Assembly: GCF_900104625.1 (NCBI RefSeq)
Contig: NZ_FNVZ01000005.1
Location: 310,001-374,000 of the forward strand
Length of the DNA stretch: 64,000 bases
From: Leptotrichia massiliensis
Lineage (GTDB): Bacteria > Fusobacteriota > Fusobacteriia > Fusobacteriales > Leptotrichiaceae
Reading direction: 5' to 3'
The notes beneath the pieces are model-generated. The model saw nothing but the letters and a program-made list of their open reading frames with translations, had not been told where the DNA came from and did no database searches. The position numbers were made by a program, and so were the translations under genes. Shown here one piece after another: positions 25,515 through 33,163 of the stretch. Position 1 is the first letter of the stretch. Every line of letters starts with the position of its first letter.

Positions 25515-25645
25515 TTTTGCAGGATTGCTCATTGCCGCAAATCCTGCACCTATGGCTAGACTACGACTTTTATTCGCCCAACTACGAAACTCCTCCTTTC
25601 AGTCGTCAGACAGTCGTAGTTGAACAAATAAAAGCTCCGTCAACT
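25515..25645 (-). repeat. Divergent copy of the structured intergenic repeat (copy E)
   Basis: Read on the minus strand, a 21-base arm (25614-25634) pairs at every position, with a few G-T wobbles, with 25567-25587. The 26-base loop begins CTGTCTGA and ends GGAGTT, as in the other copies. Then comes a joint TCTAGCC and a hairpin GCAGGATTTGC/GCAATCCTGC (25519-25547, one bulged base) whose 8-base loop reads GGCAATGA. The helix sequences are unrelated to those of copies B, C and D, but the plan is the same. It starts directly after the uvrB stop; as a terminator for uvrB the hairpin lacks a T-run. Confidence 0.75.
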
Positions 25646-25793
25646 TTTAAATTTAGATTTTAATTATATGGGAATGAATACCTTAATGAAAAATTTATAT
25701 TAGATTCATTATTTAAATTAGAATTAGTATAAATAAAAAATTATTAATCTAAATATAGTACCATGAAATAAAATTTTTGATAGGAGTAATAAA

Positions 25794-26174
25794 TTGAATA
25801 AAAACAAAAAAATAAAATTTCCAAATTGGATGTCGTTGTTTCCGTTTTTTATTTCACAATTAGTATTGTATCCGATAGCTCTGTATACAAGAAATATGAT
25901 AATAGAAACCAATAGTACTAGTTCAATATTGATATTTATATTTCGTTTTTTTGAATTTCCAATATTTTTTTCAGTAACTTTAATTTTGCCATTAATAGTA
26001 TTTTTTGTACTTGGAGTAATGTATGATTTTGAAATTAGGATGAAAAATATATTTTATATTTTGGGGAGTTTAATATTGGTGTATATTTTTTTGATATTAA
26101 TTTTCAATATGAAAGAATTGTTATTGTTAATAGGATGTTGTATTGTATTTGGATTGGGATTGTTAGTGAAATAG
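25794..26174 (+). CDS. Small integral membrane protein
   Basis: 126 residues with four hydrophobic segments (FPFFISQLVLYPIALYT, ILIFIFRFFEFPIFFSV onward, FYILGSLILVYIFLILIF, LLLLIGCCIVFGLGLL). It begins at a TTG at 25794, supported by AGGAG seven bases before; no suitable ATG exists. No recognised domain. It lies between repeat copy E and sppA, and its stop is 25 bases before sppA, so the two may be cotranscribed. Function unknown. Confidence 0.65.
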   Translation: MNKNKKIKFPNWMSLFPFFISQLVLYPIALYTRNMIIETNSTSSILIFIFRFFEFPIFFSVTLILPLIVFFVLGVMYDFEIRMKNIFYILGSLILVYIFLILIFNMKELLLLIGCCIVFGLGLLVK

Positions 26175-26199
26175 TTTAAAAGTAAAAAAGGGAGTTGAG

Positions 26200-27849
26200 A
26201 TGATGTTTATTTTGAAAATGCTGTTAGAAATAGTAATAATGCTTATTTTATGTGTAATTTTAAATTTAATTCTTGTGAAGAAGATTCTTAGAGTAAAAAA
26301 TAAGAAGAAATTGCCTTTAAAAAAGGTAAAAACTGTTGTATTTGATGTCAAGAAATTGAAGGAAGATGTGGCTATGCCAGCATTAAAGGGGAAAGAGAAA
26401 TTATCGTATTATCAAATATTGCAAGGGTTAAATAATCTTTCAGAAGATAAGAATATAAAAAAAGTGATTGTTGATGTAGATAAGTTAAATTTGACACTTT
26501 CACAGCTGGAAGAGATTTCTAAAATTTTTGACAAGATTAGGAAAAATAAGGAAGTAGTGGCAATAGGAACGCTTTTTGAGGAAAGTCGATATAGAAAGGC
26601 TTTACTTGCGGATAAGATTTATATGTTTGACACAAGACAGTCAACTCTTATTTTTAGAGGATATTTTCATAAGGAATTTTATTTGAAGTCGTTTCTAGAA
26701 AAGTTTGGGATAAAGATGAATGTGCTTCATATTGGTGATTACAAGGTGGCTGGAGAAAAATATAGCCATAACCAAATGTCGGAAGAGAAAAAGGAATCAA
26801 TTAAAAATATAAAGGATAAAGTTTTTGAAGATTTTGTGGAACTGGTAAAAAGTAAAAGAGGAGTTGACATTGAAAATGAAATATTGAGTGGAAATTTGAT
26901 TTTTGCTGGAACGAAAAAGGCTTTGGAATATAAATTGATTGACGGTGTTGCTGATTATGATGAAATTGGGATAAATTACAAGGAAGACACCGTTTCGATT
27001 GAAGATTACATAGGAATGTTGAAAGAAAAAAAGGAAAAAGCAAAAGATACGATTGCAGCAGTGAACCTTGAAGGTGTTATTGATGTGAAAAATCCTAACA
27101 AAAATATTACCTATGATAATGTTTGTGAAAAACTTGAGGAATTAAAAGAAATAAAGAATTTGAAAGGGTTGGTGTTAAGAATAAATTCGCCTGGCGGGAG
27201 TGCTTTAGTTTCTGAAAAAATATATAAGAAATTAAAAAAATTGACTGTGCCAATATATGTTTCAATGGGAGATGTCTGTGCAAGCGGTGGTTATTACATT
27301 GCTACAACTGGGAAAAAATTATTTGCGAATAACTTTACTTTGACAGGCTCAATCGGTGTTGTTATGATGTATCCTGAAGTTGCAGGAACAATGAAAAAGT
27401 TAGACGTTAATTTGGAAGGATTTGGAAAAGGTGCTGGCTTTGATATGCTGAATCCGTTTGAAAAACTAGGAGAAGATTCAAAAGAGAAATTAATCCATAA
27501 TATGAATGAAGTTTATGGCGAGTTTAAGGAACATGTAATGGTAGCCAGAGGAATGAATGATGAGGAACTTGAAAAAATTGCACAGGGAAGAGTATGGCTT
27601 GGAAGTGAAGCCAAAAATATCAATTTAGTTGATGAAATTGGAACTCTTGAAGATTGTATAAAATCAATGGCAAATGATTTGAAACTGGATAAATATAAAG
27701 TGCAGATAGTGGAGTTAACACAAACTTTAAAAGAAACTCTGTCAGATATAAAAATGCCGTTTGTATCTGAGGAAATTAGGGAAAAGGTTGAATTTTTGCA
27801 AGGAAATATGAATCAAGTTTTGTATTATGAGAGTGATTTTCAACTGTAG
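26200..27849 (+). CDS. sppA: Signal peptide peptidase SppA, 67K type
   Basis: 549-residue serine peptidase with Ser/Lys dyad that degrades cleaved signal peptides at the inner membrane. It has a single N-terminal membrane anchor and two tandem S49 domains, as in the E. coli form. The N-terminal domain carries the catalytic Lys in HIGDYKVAGEKYSHN, and the C-terminal domain carries the Ser in GDVCASGGYYIATTGKK after VLRINSPGGSALVSEKI. NNFTLTGSIGVV follows as expected. GGGAG precedes the ATG pair at 26200/26203. Confidence 0.93.
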   Translation: MMFILKMLLEIVIMLILCVILNLILVKKILRVKNKKKLPLKKVKTVVFDVKKLKEDVAMPALKGKEKLSYYQILQGLNNLSEDKNIKKVIVDVDKLNLTLSQLEEISKIFDKIRKNKEVVAIGTLFEESRYRKALLADKIYMFDTRQSTLIFRGYFHKEFYLKSFLEKFGIKMNVLHIGDYKVAGEKYSHNQMSEEKKESIKNIKDKVFEDFVELVKSKRGVDIENEILSGNLIFAGTKKALEYKLIDGVADYDEIGINYKEDTVSIEDYIGMLKEKKEKAKDTIAAVNLEGVIDVKNPNKNITYDNVCEKLEELKEIKNLKGLVLRINSPGGSALVSEKIYKKLKKLTVPIYVSMGDVCASGGYYIATTGKKLFANNFTLTGSIGVVMMYPEVAGTMKKLDVNLEGFGKGAGFDMLNPFEKLGEDSKEKLIHNMNEVYGEFKEHVMVARGMNDEELEKIAQGRVWLGSEAKNINLVDEIGTLEDCIKSMANDLKLDKYKVQIVELTQTLKETLSDIKMPFVSEEIREKVEFLQGNMNQVLYYESDFQL

Positions 27850-27929
27850 GAAGTTTTTCAATTTGGAAAGAAATGAAACTGTTCAGTGATTATATAAATT
27901 TTGAAATATAATGAAATAAATATTATTGG

Positions 27930-28152
27930 AATTAAACTCCTTTGTTAAAGATAAAGTATATTGAATCATTAAACAAGTATAATGAATCAGAAATGCAAAT
28001 TTTTAATAGGAATTTTTTGAAATCTAGATATTTTTTATATTTTTATTATAAATTTATCCAAAATATCTAAAAAAGACTATATTTTTGATTACGCTAAACT
28101 TTATGGATTAAAAAACGAAAAAAATGTAAAATTTTCAATTATAGAAATATAA
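27930..28152 (+). pseudogene. Possible decayed coding remnant
   Basis: The 388-base gap between sppA and the Fic gene contains two overlapping frames that read like protein. One is IESLNKYNESEMQIFNRNF..., ending at a stop near 28070; the other ends DYIFDYAKLYGLKNEKNVK then FSIIEI and a stop at about 28150. Neither has a start or a ribosome binding site, and they are in different phases, as if a frameshift and upstream loss had occurred. I cannot name a family. Chance reading in AT-rich DNA remains possible. Confidence 0.3.
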
Positions 28153-28237
28153 TTTTAGTATTAACTTGAAAAAACTTTATTTTTTTAGAAATATAAGGTA
28201 TAATATGATAAATATTTAGAAAATAGGAGTTTTTTAT

Positions 28238-29449
28238 ATGAATAATTATTTGGAATTGTCAAAATTATACTATCAAAAAGCTAATATTGAAGAAGAATTG
28301 AATAAAAGACTTGAAAATCCATGTGTTTATAAAATATCCTTATATATTTCGCCAATTTTACGAGGAGAAAGAGTTTCAGAGGAAGTGGAATTATTTTTTT
28401 TGCCAATAAAAAATGTATTAATGTTGCAAGATGAAATAATTCAAAATAGTAGAGATATTTTAAATTTATCTAACGAACTGCCTGAAGTGGCTTTAAATTA
28501 TTGTATAAGAGAAATTATGGTTAATGAAATAATAAAAAGTAATGGGATTGAAGGAGTTCATACAACAAAAAAAGATGTGTATGATAGCATGAATTCCAAT
28601 AAAAAATATAGATTTTCAAGAATTATAAAAAAATATAAGCAAATAACAGAAAATAAGATTGAAAAAATTAATTCAGCAGAAGAAATACGAAAAATATACG
28701 ATGAAGTTTTTAGTGAAGAAATTATGATTAATCCAGAGAATCAATTAGATGGAAAATTATTTAGAAAAGGATTGGTTTATGTTACAGATTCCAGCATGAA
28801 AAATGTTCATTTGGGAGATTCAAATGAAGAACTGATACTGAAGCATATTCAAAATCTAATAATATTTATGAATAAAAAAGATATAAATTTCTTGTTAAAA
28901 GCCTGCATTACTCATTATTATTTTGAATACATTCATCCGTTTTATGATGGAAATGGACGATTTGGAAGACTGATTTTCTCAATGTACCTGGCAAGAAAAT
29001 TAGATGTATTTACGGGATTGTCACTATCTTATGCAATTTTTTCTGAAAAGGAAAAATATTCAAAGTTATTTCTGAATACTTCAAATTCTAAAAATTTTGG
29101 TGAAATAACATTTTTTCTTATAGGCATGTTGGAACTAATAAAAAAAGGACAAGAAAGTATAATGAAAATGCTGGAAGATAAAATAGAAAAATTGAATTTT
29201 TCAAGAAATTATTTGAATAATCTTAATTTAAGCGATTTGGAGAAAAATATAATGTTTGTATATATTCAAAATTATATTTTTTCTAATTCTGATTTAGAAG
29301 ATAAAGAATTATGTAAAATAATAAATATGAGCAGACCTACACTAAAAAATAATATAGAACAATTAATAAAAAAAGAATACTTGACAAAAATTTCTAAAAA
29401 ACCAATAACACATGTTTTAAGTGATAAATTACAGAAAGTTATTGACTAA
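28238..29449 (+). CDS. Fic family protein with class II inhibitory motif
   Basis: 403 residues. The Fic core HPFYDGNGRFGR (residues 233-244) is complete, with catalytic His233, so AMP or other NMP transfer to a protein target is expected. Upstream, SNGIEG (residues 101-106) fits the [S/T]xxxE[G/N] autoinhibitory helix, placed N-terminal to the core as in class II Fic proteins. The C-terminal 80 residues form a winged-helix-like region (DLEDKELCKIINMSRPTLKN). It stands alone with AGGAG before the ATG. A TATAAT at 28199-28204 is the likely -10. Targets unknown. It could be a stress regulator or an orphan toxin-like gene; no antitoxin gene is beside it. Confidence 0.88.
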   Translation: MNNYLELSKLYYQKANIEEELNKRLENPCVYKISLYISPILRGERVSEEVELFFLPIKNVLMLQDEIIQNSRDILNLSNELPEVALNYCIREIMVNEIIKSNGIEGVHTTKKDVYDSMNSNKKYRFSRIIKKYKQITENKIEKINSAEEIRKIYDEVFSEEIMINPENQLDGKLFRKGLVYVTDSSMKNVHLGDSNEELILKHIQNLIIFMNKKDINFLLKACITHYYFEYIHPFYDGNGRFGRLIFSMYLARKLDVFTGLSLSYAIFSEKEKYSKLFLNTSNSKNFGEITFFLIGMLELIKKGQESIMKMLEDKIEKLNFSRNYLNNLNLSDLEKNIMFVYIQNYIFSNSDLEDKELCKIINMSRPTLKNNIEQLIKKEYLTKISKKPITHVLSDKLQKVID

Positions 29450-29524
29450 AAAAAATCAGTAAATATTGATTAAATTAATAAAGGTTAGATTTTAAAAATT
29501 AAAATTGAAAGAGGAGATAAAAAA

Positions 29525-29878
29525 ATGAACAAAGTATATTGTTACCCAAGATGCACAACTTGTAAAAAGGCTGTGAAATGGCTGGAGGAAAATGGGATTG
29601 ATCACGAATATAAGAACATTGTGGAAGAAACACCATCGAAGGAAGATATTAAGAAATATTATAAAGAAAGCGGATTGCCGTTAAAAAGATTCTTTAATAC
29701 AAGCGGGAATGTTTACAAAGAGCTAAACTTAAAGGAAAAATTGGCAGAGATGTCAGAAGATGAACAGTTTGAATTACTTGCAAGCAATGGAATGGTATTG
29801 AAAAGACCACTTTTGGTAGGGAAGGATTTTGTGCTGGTTGGATTTAAGGAAGCTGAGTGGATTGAAAAATTGAAATAA
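29525..29878 (+). CDS. ArsC/Spx-family protein
   Basis: 117-residue thioredoxin-fold protein of the ArsC family. The N-terminus YCYPRCTTCKKAVKWLEE holds a CxxC (Cys10, Cys13), followed by the family stretches PLKRFFNTSGNVYKELNL and LASNGMVLKRPLLVGKDFVLVGF. This matches the YffB/YusI/Spx-like branch. The RNA polymerase-binding features of true Spx cannot be judged, and no arsenic genes are nearby, so arsenate reduction should not be assumed. GAGGAG precedes the ATG. Confidence 0.88.
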   Translation: MNKVYCYPRCTTCKKAVKWLEENGIDHEYKNIVEETPSKEDIKKYYKESGLPLKRFFNTSGNVYKELNLKEKLAEMSEDEQFELLASNGMVLKRPLLVGKDFVLVGFKEAEWIEKLK

Positions 29879-30041
29879 ACTTAAAATTGCTTAAAATTTA
29901 TAATTTATAATTTAATATAGATATTTGATAAAAAGATTATAATTTTTGAGTTTGAAATATTTAGATTAAAAAAAGTATTTTAGGAAAAAAGAATATGATT
30001 TTAAAAATTTTGAAAAAATTGAAAAAAATTTTATAATTGTA

Positions 30042-30070
30042 TTGAAAATTAATGGAAAATGTGATAAACT
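30042..30070 (+). promoter_or_regulatory. Likely rplS promoter
   Basis: TTGAAA (30042-30047), 17 bases, TAAACT (30065-30070) preceded by TGA, an extended -10. Confidence 0.5.
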
Positions 30071-30076
30071 TAATAA

Positions 30077-30211
30077 GTTATTGAATAAAAGGATATTCCG
30101 CTTTTATTGTTGCTACCAGTTTTGTAAAGGATTTATAAGCAAGAAAAGTTTTTGAATTGATAAGATTGGTATAGATAGAAAGAATGTCTTAGAAAGAAGG
30201 GAGTGAATTTC
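30077..30211 (+). promoter_or_regulatory. Long leader of rplS, possible autoregulatory RNA
   Basis: About 135 bases between the predicted start point and the rplS start codon carry no gene. They include less AT-rich blocks such as GGATATTCCGCTTTTATTG and TTGCTACCAG. Ribosomal protein genes often have structured leaders bound by their product, and L19 leaders are known in other phyla. Whether this one folds is not shown. Confidence 0.3.
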
Positions 30212-30562
30212 TTGAAAGAGAAATTAATCGAATTAGTAGAAAAAAATTACTTGAAGGCTGATGTACCTCAATTTAAAGCAGGGGATACAGTTGCAGTTCA
30301 CTACAAAGTAAAAGAGGGAAACAAAGAAAGAATACAGGTTTTTGAAGGTGTAGTTATCAGAGTTTCTGGTGGAAGTGTTGCTAAAAACTTCACAGTTAGA
30401 AAAGTATCTTCAGGAATCGGTGTAGAAAGAATCATTCCTTTAAATTCTCCATTAGTAGAAAAAATCGAAGTTAAGAGAATTGGTAAAGTAAGAAGATCTA
30501 AATTATACTACTTGAGAAACTTATCAGGAAAAGCTGCTAGAATTAAAGAAATTAGAAAGTAG
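30212..30562 (+). CDS. rplS: 50S ribosomal protein L19
   Basis: 116-residue L19, located at the 30S-50S interface. The sequence [48 protein letters not shown] and [20 protein letters not shown] with [17 protein letters not shown] covers the whole family signature. The TTG at 30212 is chosen because AAGGGAG (30197-30203) is 8 bases before it; the GTG at 30203 overlaps that site. It is alone here: the usual partners rpsP, rimM and trmD are not adjacent. A strong terminator follows. Confidence 0.97.
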   Translation: MKEKLIELVEKNYLKADVPQFKAGDTVAVHYKVKEGNKERIQVFEGVVIRVSGGSVAKNFTVRKVSSGIGVERIIPLNSPLVEKIEVKRIGKVRRSKLYYLRNLSGKAARIKEIRK

Positions 30563-30566
30563 CTTC

Positions 30567-30599
30567 AAGGCTAGCAAAATGCTAGCTTTTTATTTTTTA
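30567..30599 (+). terminator. Terminator of rplS
   Basis: AAGGCTAGC (30567-30575) pairs with GCTAGCTTT (30581-30589), and a T-rich tail follows. Confidence 0.85.
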
Positions 30600-30814
30600 T
30601 ACAGACTAAAAATTTAATATTTTAATAAAAAAATAAATCTTACTGTATTAAATATATTTTAGGCAAATAAAAATTTAAAAAAAAAATAAAGTTTAATTAT
30701 GTATAATTCAGTAATTCCTACTTTAAAAGTGAACTTGAATGTTATAATTTTTATTGTTTCAGTTTTAAAGAGAGTTTTAAAATTTAAAAATTACGAATTA
30801 GGAGAGGGAAAATT

Positions 30815-32497
30815 ATGAATATGTTATTATGGGGAGCATTTTATATTGTTGCATCGCTATTTCTATTATTTTTCTTTTTTAAAGAAAAGCAGGTTATCCA
30901 TTGGATAAGAGTGAAAGAGGATGAAATATTGCAAAAAGTCTCACTTGAGAAAAATCAAAAAAATGCTATGATTGGGAATTTGTTAACAGTTGTAGCATTG
31001 ATTATATCGGCGATATTTTTTGTAATTGTAGATAAAACTGAAGATCCAAATATTTGGATTAAGGTTTGGGGAATTTATGGAGTTTTTGGATTAAATGTTG
31101 TATTTTATGTACTTAGAATGCAGCATGAATGGATTTTTTTATTGAATTTAATTATGCTGTTTTTAGGGAAATTGATGTTTAATATTTTAGATACAAATTT
31201 TTATATTTATTTGATAATAAATGTTGTAATTTCGTTGATTCTTATTTATTTATTTAAAGATTTATCAAAGGAAAAAGTTACAGAACACTCGATTTTAAAA
31301 GAAGCCACACATGATAATAAGAAATTGGAAAAAATATTGACAGAATCAAGAGTAAAACAAGAAAGTACAGAAGAAATATTTAAAAAGATATTTCCAAATG
31401 ACAATCTTTCAGTAGATGAAAGAATTGCAAAGGAAGAAAGAAAAAGAAGTACATTTGGAAAAGCTTTAACAAGAATTGATAATGCTTTGATTGCTGTTAT
31501 TCTAGTGGCTGTTATCCAATTGTTTTATATTGGTAATTACGTTATTCCGACAGGTTCAATGGAGCCTACGATTTTAGTGAAAGATAGAGTTTTTACAAAT
31601 ATGGTGAAATATCATTTTTCAAATCCTAAAATTGGACAAATAATTGCATTTAAAGAGCCGATGACTGATAAAGTGATGTATACAAAAAGAATAGTCGGAG
31701 AACCAGGAACAACGCTTCAAATTGAAAAAGGTAAAATGAGTATTAATGAATTTGAAATTGCCAATGTTGATAATAAGCCAAGTTATCCAGTTTTTTCAGA
31801 TGATAATCAACAATATAGGGAAGATTTGAAAAAATATAATCAGGAAGTGAATAAATTTAATTCATATAAAGTTCAGACTGTTGGTGGAGCTATATTGATA
31901 AACGATAAAAAATCCGAAGTTTTGGACAAAGTAACACCACAAAAAGCCTACTTGCCAGAAGGACTTCTTATGAACAACAAAATTTATATTCCTAAAAAAG
32001 GAGATAAAGTAAAACTAGATAAAATTGTTGCAATTGACAAAATATTTGGAGAAATGAAAGACAAAGATCATACTTTAATTGGGCAAGTAGACTGGGAAAG
32101 CTACTATGATGGAAAAGGATTTAAAAATCTGACTGGTAAAGAGTTTTTGGATTTAATAAAAACTGATAAGAATTTTAAAGATATAATCGGAAATGATGAT
32201 GAATTTAATTCTAACCCAACAAATATATTGACAAATACATATTATACATTTACTTTAAAAGTAGAAGGAAGAGATGAAATGGTTATGCCAATTATGGACT
32301 TTAAGTATGATGATGAATTGTTTAAGAGACTGTTGAATGGTGAAACTATAACACTTGATAAGAATTATTATATGGCTATGGGAGATAACACTTCAAACAG
32401 TAAAGATACGAGATATTTTGGGCTTGTGGCAGAACCTAGAATTAAAGGTGAATTACTTGTAAGATGGTGGCCGTTGACTAGAATTGGGCTATTATAA
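30815..32497 (+). CDS. lepB: Signal peptidase I with multi-span N-terminal extension
   Basis: 560 residues, much longer than typical type I signal peptidases. Residues 1-150 contain about five hydrophobic segments, then a charged linker (150-215), then one more segment (AVILVAVIQLFYIGNYV) directly before box B: IPTGSMEPTILVKD with nucleophile Ser248. Box D is MYTKRIVGEPGTTLQIEKG with general base Lys291, and box E is MAMGDNTSNSKDTRYFGLV. A long insert between boxes D and E enlarges the periplasmic part. GGAGAGG precedes the ATG. It should cleave signal peptides on the outer face of the inner membrane, supplying the many exported proteins seen in this window. Confidence 0.93.
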   Translation: MNMLLWGAFYIVASLFLLFFFFKEKQVIHWIRVKEDEILQKVSLEKNQKNAMIGNLLTVVALIISAIFFVIVDKTEDPNIWIKVWGIYGVFGLNVVFYVLRMQHEWIFLLNLIMLFLGKLMFNILDTNFYIYLIINVVISLILIYLFKDLSKEKVTEHSILKEATHDNKKLEKILTESRVKQESTEEIFKKIFPNDNLSVDERIAKEERKRSTFGKALTRIDNALIAVILVAVIQLFYIGNYVIPTGSMEPTILVKDRVFTNMVKYHFSNPKIGQIIAFKEPMTDKVMYTKRIVGEPGTTLQIEKGKMSINEFEIANVDNKPSYPVFSDDNQQYREDLKKYNQEVNKFNSYKVQTVGGAILINDKKSEVLDKVTPQKAYLPEGLLMNNKIYIPKKGDKVKLDKIVAIDKIFGEMKDKDHTLIGQVDWESYYDGKGFKNLTGKEFLDLIKTDKNFKDIIGNDDEFNSNPTNILTNTYYTFTLKVEGRDEMVMPIMDFKYDDELFKRLLNGETITLDKNYYMAMGDNTSNSKDTRYFGLVAEPRIKGELLVRWWPLTRIGLL

Positions 32498-32566
32498 TTT
32501 GAGAGTATTTACAAATGTGTTCGTTTTTAATATTATAAATAAGAGTTTGATAAAGGTAAAGAAAAA

Positions 32567-33133
32567 ATGGAGAATAAAATGGAAAATATTGTCAGTGAAT
32601 TGGTTAAAATTCATAATGGAAACTTTAAAAATAAAGTTGGGGATAAATATTTTTCTGAAATGATGTTAAGTGAGCAGTATGAGATATACTGCTTATTTAA
32701 TTATATGAAAGAAAATATTTTTGTGGAGAAATTAAAAAAAGAAGATAAAAATAAAATTTTAGAAAAAAATCAAAAAGAAAAAACAGATTTGGATAAAAAT
32801 GAAAAATTTGAGAAAAATGTGTTGGGATATGTCGCATTTTATGGTACAATAGAGAGCATAGATATTTTTGAAATTGCAATAAAAAAAGAATATCAGGGGC
32901 AATGTTTTGGTGAAAAATTATTAACTGAAAGCATGAGAAATTTACTTAAAAATAATAAAAATTCAAAAATTAAAAATATACATTTTTCTGAAAATAAGTT
33001 TTTGCTGGAAGTTAATGAAAATAATATAAAAGCACTAAAACTTTATAAAAAAATTGGATTTGAACAAATTTCTGTAAGAAAAAATTATTATGGGAATAAT
33101 GAGGATGCGATAATAATGATGAAAATCATTTAG
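32567..33133 (+). CDS. GNAT acetyltransferase, RimI-like
   Basis: 188 residues. The C-terminal half is a GNAT domain: FEIAIKKEYQGQCFGEKLLT gives the acetyl-CoA binding QxxGxG-like motif (Q-G-Q-C-F-G), and LLEVNENNIKALKLYKKIGF with EQISVRKNYYGNNEDAIIMMK is the RimI-type ending. A Lys/Glu-rich insert near residues 55-90 is unusual. RimI acetylates the N-terminal alanine of ribosomal protein S18; that role is likely but not certain, because close relatives have other targets. It sits between the signal peptidase and the SNF2 helicase genes. Confidence 0.8.
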   Translation: MENKMENIVSELVKIHNGNFKNKVGDKYFSEMMLSEQYEIYCLFNYMKENIFVEKLKKEDKNKILEKNQKEKTDLDKNEKFEKNVLGYVAFYGTIESIDIFEIAIKKEYQGQCFGEKLLTESMRNLLKNNKNSKIKNIHFSENKFLLEVNENNIKALKLYKKIGFEQISVRKNYYGNNEDAIIMMKII

Positions 33134-33163
33134 TTTGAGCATAAATAAAAGTAAGGGAGAGAA

